Positions 5,309 through 7,590 of a DNA stretch of 7,590 bases are shown one piece after another. Position 1 is the first letter of the stretch, and the number at the start of each line of letters is the position of its first letter. Under the pieces are notes generated by a model that searched no databases, was not told the DNA's origin, and saw nothing but the letters and a program-made list of their open reading frames with translations. Source of the DNA: an uncultured archaeon (GTDB lineage Archaea > Halobacteriota > Methanosarcinia > Methanosarcinales > Methanoperedenaceae); contig CABMIA010000201.1 of NCBI GenBank assembly GCA_902386085.1, positions 1 through 7,590 on the forward strand, read 5' to 3'. Made by a program: the position numbers and the translations under genes.

Positions 5309-6304
5309 CTACAGAGACACCCTGTATAATCCGGTTTCCGGTATTTCGATCTTGAATTTAACATCCAGGAACTGTTCTGTTACCCAGATATTGGTCTTAG
5401 TGTGAGGGGTTATCAGTCGTGTAGTAAAAGAACCCGTCCCGGCCAGCGCCATGTAAGGTATCAACTGGTCTGCAAGAAAGATATCAACGCCTGCGCCTGA
5501 CCCTAACTCGTTGAGTATCGCTTCTGCCGCATCGCTGCCTACTTTTTCAGCCCTTAAACCCCTTTTCCCAAGCGTGCTACCGCCAAGTGCGCCGCACCAG
5601 AGGGTGATGCCGCTTCCGGTTGACGGGCAATATTTTATTTCGCGCGAAATCCGTGTCTCGTACCCTCCCCGGTGAAGTAATTCTTCCGCCGATGCGGCCT
5701 GCCGCTCTGCAATATGCGCAGGCAGGTTCGAGGAATGGGAAATTCCCTCCACTGCATTGCATGAATTCTTGTCAAAAAATGCTTTTTTAAGCGCAGAGGG
5801 CTTGATAGTGGCTTCGACGCAGCCGCCTCCCCGTGGATAATATCCCCTTTGTATAAGTCTAAGATCGCAGTTGTATCCTATCCTGGAAAGCGCGCCAAGT
5901 GTTACGAACCTGAAATAGTCAATGGACGGCGACCATGAAACATCCGTCCCGCCCGTAATCTTTAATTTCATGGCATCGGGCGCGTGCAGGGCCGCAGGCA
6001 TAAGGCACTGGAGAAGAAGAGTTATGCTGCCTGCAGTGCCGATGTCGATCTTGTATGTTCCCCCTTTGATTTTTCCGGGCCTGAAACTGAGGCGAGTTGA
6101 ATGTAGCGAACAGCCCCGGACTTCCGCTTCGCAGATAGCTGCCGCACTTTCCACGGCTTTTACATGCTGGGGCGCAAGACCGGGCTTTGGTCTCATCTTC
6201 CGGATATTTTCTATCTCAACCGGTTTTCCCGTGACAGAGGAAAGCGCCACCGCAGTTCTTAATATCTGGCCACCGCCTTCGCCATAAGATCCATCTATCT
6301 TCAC
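5309..6304 (-). CDS. rtcA: RNA 3'-terminal phosphate cyclase
   Basis: The 331-residue protein fits the RtcA family in length and motifs. It opens with D-G-S-Y-G-E-G-G-G-Q-I-L-R (4-16), the family hallmark, followed by R-x-x-P-K-P-G-L-x-x-Q-H (38-47), D-I-G-T-A-G-S (87-93), the G-G-G-T/D-V region (118-122) and Y-Y-P-R-G-G-G (155-161). A late T-P-H301-T-K-T-N segment provides the histidine that is adenylylated in this family. The enzyme converts RNA 3'-phosphate to 2',3'-cyclic phosphate through ATP-dependent adenylylation, in RNA repair or processing. Eukaryotic-type Rcl1 proteins lose that histidine; it is present here, so activity is expected. The start is GTG, the only in-frame candidate because a TAG lies four codons upstream. 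No Shine-Dalgarno site is seen. No rtcB is in the window. Confidence 0.93.
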   Translation of the reverse strand: MKIDGSYGEGGGQILRTAVALSSVTGKPVEIENIRKMRPKPGLAPQHVKAVESAAAICEAEVRGCSLHSTRLSFRPGKIKGGTYKIDIGTAGSITLLLQCLMPAALHAPDAMKLKITGGTDVSWSPSIDYFRFVTLGALSRIGYNCDLRLIQRGYYPRGGGCVEATIKPSALKKAFFDKNSCNAVEGISHSSNLPAHIAERQAASAEELLHRGGYETRISREIKYCPSTGSGITLWCGALGGSTLGKRGLRAEKVGSDAAEAILNELGSGAGVDIFLADQLIPYMALAGTGSFTTRLITPHTKTNIWVTEQFLDVKFKIEIPETGLYRVSL

Positions 6305-6365
6305 GAGAATACGCTATCATGCCTTGATAATTAAAGTTTGCTAAAAGTTATTTAATATTATAGTT

Positions 6366-6427
6366 AACGAGTGGGTAGGGGAGTGGGAGTGGGGGTTAGT
6401 TAAAAAAGTCGTACCTACCCTCTCGTT
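6366..6427. repeat. Imperfect 14-bp inverted repeat (long-loop hairpin) upstream of rtcA
   Basis: AACGAGTGGGTAGG (6366-6379) pairs with CCTACCCTCTCGTT (6414-6427) at 13 of 14 positions (T-T mismatch at 6372/6421). A further T-A pair at 6365/6428 makes the arms 15 bp. The loop is 34 nt and contains an A6 run (6402-6407), which reads T6 in a minus-strand transcript. It could be a 5' leader hairpin of rtcA or part of a transcription stop after priL. Confidence 0.7.
6373..6395 (+). promoter_or_regulatory. Four-tract G-quadruplex motif
   Basis: Four runs of at least three G (6373-6375, 6378-6381, 6385-6387, 6391-6395) are separated by loops of two to three bases, meeting the usual G3+N1-7 rule on the plus strand. 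This is the template strand for rtcA, so the RNA would be C-rich. The first two runs also belong to the hairpin arm above, so the two structures exclude each other. Folding is predicted, not shown. Confidence 0.65.
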
Positions 6428-6444
6428 ATTTTATCATTATCATC

Positions 6445-6460
6445 ATTATAATATATATAG
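6445..6460 (-). promoter_or_regulatory. TATA-like box for an rtcA-directed transcript
   Basis: Read on the minus strand, this is CTATATATATTATAAT, a strong TATA-like stretch in an otherwise GC-moderate context. Initiation about 25 nt downstream falls near 6425-6430, the outer end of the hairpin, so the RNA would begin with that structure and have a leader of about 120 nt before the GTG. A nearer AT-rich block (~6345-6360) is an alternative TATA site. Confidence 0.4.
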
Positions 6461-6469
6461 TTTACCCTC

Positions 6470-6474
6470 AAAAA
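6470..6474 (-). terminator. Short T-tract after priL
   Basis: Five consecutive T on the minus strand begin about 5 nt after the priL stop, with a second T6 at 6402-6407 further on. Archaeal RNA polymerase often stops at such tracts without a hairpin. The tract is short, so termination here is only possible. Confidence 0.3.
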
Positions 6475-6479
6475 CCTCT

Positions 6480-7511
6480 TTATTTTGAAATTGTCTGATC
6501 TTTCCCCTTTTTCAGCATCCATGCTTTTCTCCTGTAATAACTCAGAGGATGTGAAATCCGATCGCACAGCCGCTCTTTACCAAAACAATTCCCGTATGTT
6601 ATCATAGTGGCGCATGACGGCGATTTATAAACCGTGCCTGTGGCACCGTGGATATGCATTACCTGATACCGCGTGCGCTCCTCATCGAAATCAGGCGAGA
6701 CCTTGAACAATTCGATCAGCCCCTCGGTATTCATTCCGATATTCAGGAGAAAGGATGTGAGGGCAAACCGCATCGAATGCGGGAGGTTAACCCCGGCCTG
6801 CGCATTTGAGAGGGCGCGGACCATGCATGGGGGAAAACAATCGGGCATTATTTCTTTGAATTCTTCGATGCTGAATTCGGATTTGCGGGCACTTAAACTA
6901 TCGCGTATTTCCGTGAGATAACCTTCAAGAGCGGTGCAAATCTGTGGCGGAACGTCCAGCGGCAGGCTTGATTCAATCCTTTTCCTTATAGCCTCCTCGA
7001 TAATGCGCGAGAAGTCTTCCCTTTTAATATGAACCCAACCTTTATCCATTTTTTTATTTATCAGCTTCCATTTAGGTTCATGGATTGCGCTTGCATAGCG
7101 GATATAGTCGCTAAAATGCAGTCCATACTCATCCCCGACAATTTTAGCTGCGATCTTGAAATCATCTGCAATCTCTTTAATATCATTATCAGATAGTTTT
7201 TTTATAAGCTCGTTTGAAGATTTTGCCTCGACAAGAGCATATCGCCTTATGAGATAAGTATCATTGATGCAGGAAACAAGTATCCGTGCAACAGGATACG
7301 ATAGCAGTTCTTTTTCCGCGCCTGTCCTGTCGGAATACTCGTGTTTGATGATGCCATCCCCGATGGCTTCCAGGACCCGCTGTTTTCCCCGCTCCCTCAC
7401 CTGTTCGAAAGCTCTTTCGGAAAAAAGTTCATCAAGTTTGAAATCCAGGGATTCTACATATTTTAAAGCGCCGTTAACGAATGGGAAATTAGCGAACCAG
7501 AAAACATCCAT
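6480..7511 (-). CDS. priL: DNA primase large subunit
   Basis: The 343-residue protein matches archaeal/eukaryotic PriL in length and motifs. The N-terminal helical region opens with F-P-F-V-N-G-A-L (9-16), and a middle segment contains L-S-Y-P-V-A-R-I-L-V-S (70-80), typical of the PriS-binding domain. The C-terminal domain shows the four cysteines of the [4Fe-4S] cluster: C229 (P-P-C-M), C300 (P-S-C-A-T-M), C309 (G-N-C) and C316 (L-C), with the H-S-M-R-F-A-L segment (245-251) and the H-P-L-x-Y-Y end (321-326). C225 is an extra nearby cysteine. With the catalytic subunit PriS it forms the primase that makes primers for replication; PriL binds template and regulates initiation and primer length. 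The ATG at 7511 lies 2 nt after the pcn stop with no clear ribosome binding site, pointing to translational coupling. Confidence 0.92.
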   Translation of the reverse strand: MDVFWFANFPFVNGALKYVESLDFKLDELFSERAFEQVRERGKQRVLEAIGDGIIKHEYSDRTGAEKELLSYPVARILVSCINDTYLIRRYALVEAKSSNELIKKLSDNDIKEIADDFKIAAKIVGDEYGLHFSDYIRYASAIHEPKWKLINKKMDKGWVHIKREDFSRIIEEAIRKRIESSLPLDVPPQICTALEGYLTEIRDSLSARKSEFSIEEFKEIMPDCFPPCMVRALSNAQAGVNLPHSMRFALTSFLLNIGMNTEGLIELFKVSPDFDEERTRYQVMHIHGATGTVYKSPSCATMITYGNCFGKERLCDRISHPLSYYRRKAWMLKKGKDQTISK

Positions 7512-7513
7512 GC

Positions 7514-7590
7514 CTATTCGGATTCAACTCTCGGCGCAAGCATATAGCTGACTTCTCCATGGCCTTCAGCAAGTTTAAATCTGATCTTCA
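7514..7590 (-). CDS. pcn: DNA polymerase sliding clamp PCNA, C-terminal end only
   Basis: Only the last 24 codons and the TAG stop (7514-7516) are visible; the rest runs off the right edge. The encoded tail, K-I-R-F-K-L-A-E-G-H-G-E-V-S-Y-M-L-A-P-R-V-E-S-E, follows the archaeal PCNA C-terminus pattern (K-I-x-F-x-x-A-E-G-x-G-x-V-x-Y-x-L-A-P-R-x-E), including the A-P-R-x-E end conserved in archaeal clamps. PCNA forms a trimeric ring that tethers polymerases, ligase and other proteins to DNA. Its placement immediately upstream of priL makes functional sense as a replication operon. The piece is short, so the call rests on pattern and context. Confidence 0.8.
   Translation of the reverse strand, partial: KIRFKLAEGHGEVSYMLAPRVESE

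Larger units (their letters stand above)
6305..6479. other. Regulatory-looking spacer between priL and rtcA
   Basis: The 175-bp spacer separates two genes on the same minus strand. From priL towards rtcA it holds a T5 tract, an AT-rich TATA-like block, a hairpin with a G-rich loop strand, and a second AT-rich stretch. This arrangement suggests that priL ends here and rtcA has its own promoter. No open frame of note is present. Confidence 0.6.

Noticed and set aside
6365..6428. The rtcA-upstream inverted repeat as a miniature transposable element
   Set aside because: The whole unit is only about 64 bp with a 34-nt loop and no clear flanking target-site duplication, so a hairpin is the simpler reading.
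6433..6450. ATGATGA-like C box on the minus strand, suggesting a C/D-box guide RNA
   Set aside because: No D box (CTGA) at the expected spacing and no paired C'/D' boxes; the motif comes from a simple ATC/ATT-rich stretch.

Overview
The window is chromosomal DNA from a euryarchaeon, most likely a member of the Methanosarcinales such as a Methanosarcina or Methanoperedens relative. Supporting signs are an archaeal DNA primase large subunit directly behind the end of a PCNA sliding clamp, a DmrX-type dihydromethanopterin reductase, an archaeal Sm-like protein, archaeosortase-type surface proteins, a stand-alone FwdC-like beta-helix protein, and GGTGAT-type ribosome binding sites. The lineage is an inference from gene content; no 16S rRNA or tRNA gene is present.

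Layout. Positions 1-2073 (+) hold two cell-surface proteins: the C-terminal part of a Pro/Thr-linker, Big2-like and dockerin-like protein, then a complete PGF-pre-PGF protein with an archaeosortase-like tail. A 56-residue AbrB/SpoVT-family protein follows at 2121-2291 (+). A FwdC/GltB-C-like beta-helix protein runs the other way at 2331-3227 (-). The roughly 315-base gap 3228-3542 has no convincing gene but carries an 11-bp perfect inverted repeat with a nested alternative hairpin, a 9-bp direct repeat and a TATA-like box. From 3543 to 5308 (+) there is a compact cluster: a four-helix membrane protein, dmrX, an Sm-like protein starting at TTG, and a small winged-helix protein whose C-terminal cysteine motif resembles the Fe-S domain of TFE-beta/RPC39. 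Its stop codon abuts that of the convergent RNA 3'-phosphate cyclase gene rtcA (5309-6304, -). The rtcA upstream region (6305-6479) contains a 15-bp-arm hairpin overlapping a four-tract G-quadruplex motif and a strong AT-rich TATA-like stretch. The window closes with priL (6480-7511, -) and, 2 nt upstream of it, the last 24 codons of pcn (PCNA), which runs off the edge.

How the genes fit together. pcn-priL is a replication pair (clamp and primase). dmrX performs the last reduction in tetrahydromethanopterin synthesis and shares a strand and short spacings with the Sm-like and TFE-beta-like genes, which act on RNA and transcription; that mix looks like genome packing more than one pathway. The most notable points are the TFE-beta candidate coupled to an Sm-like gene, the G-quadruplex/hairpin element ahead of rtcA, and the orphan FwdC-like protein. 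I see no CRISPR array, insertion sequence, integrase or defence system.
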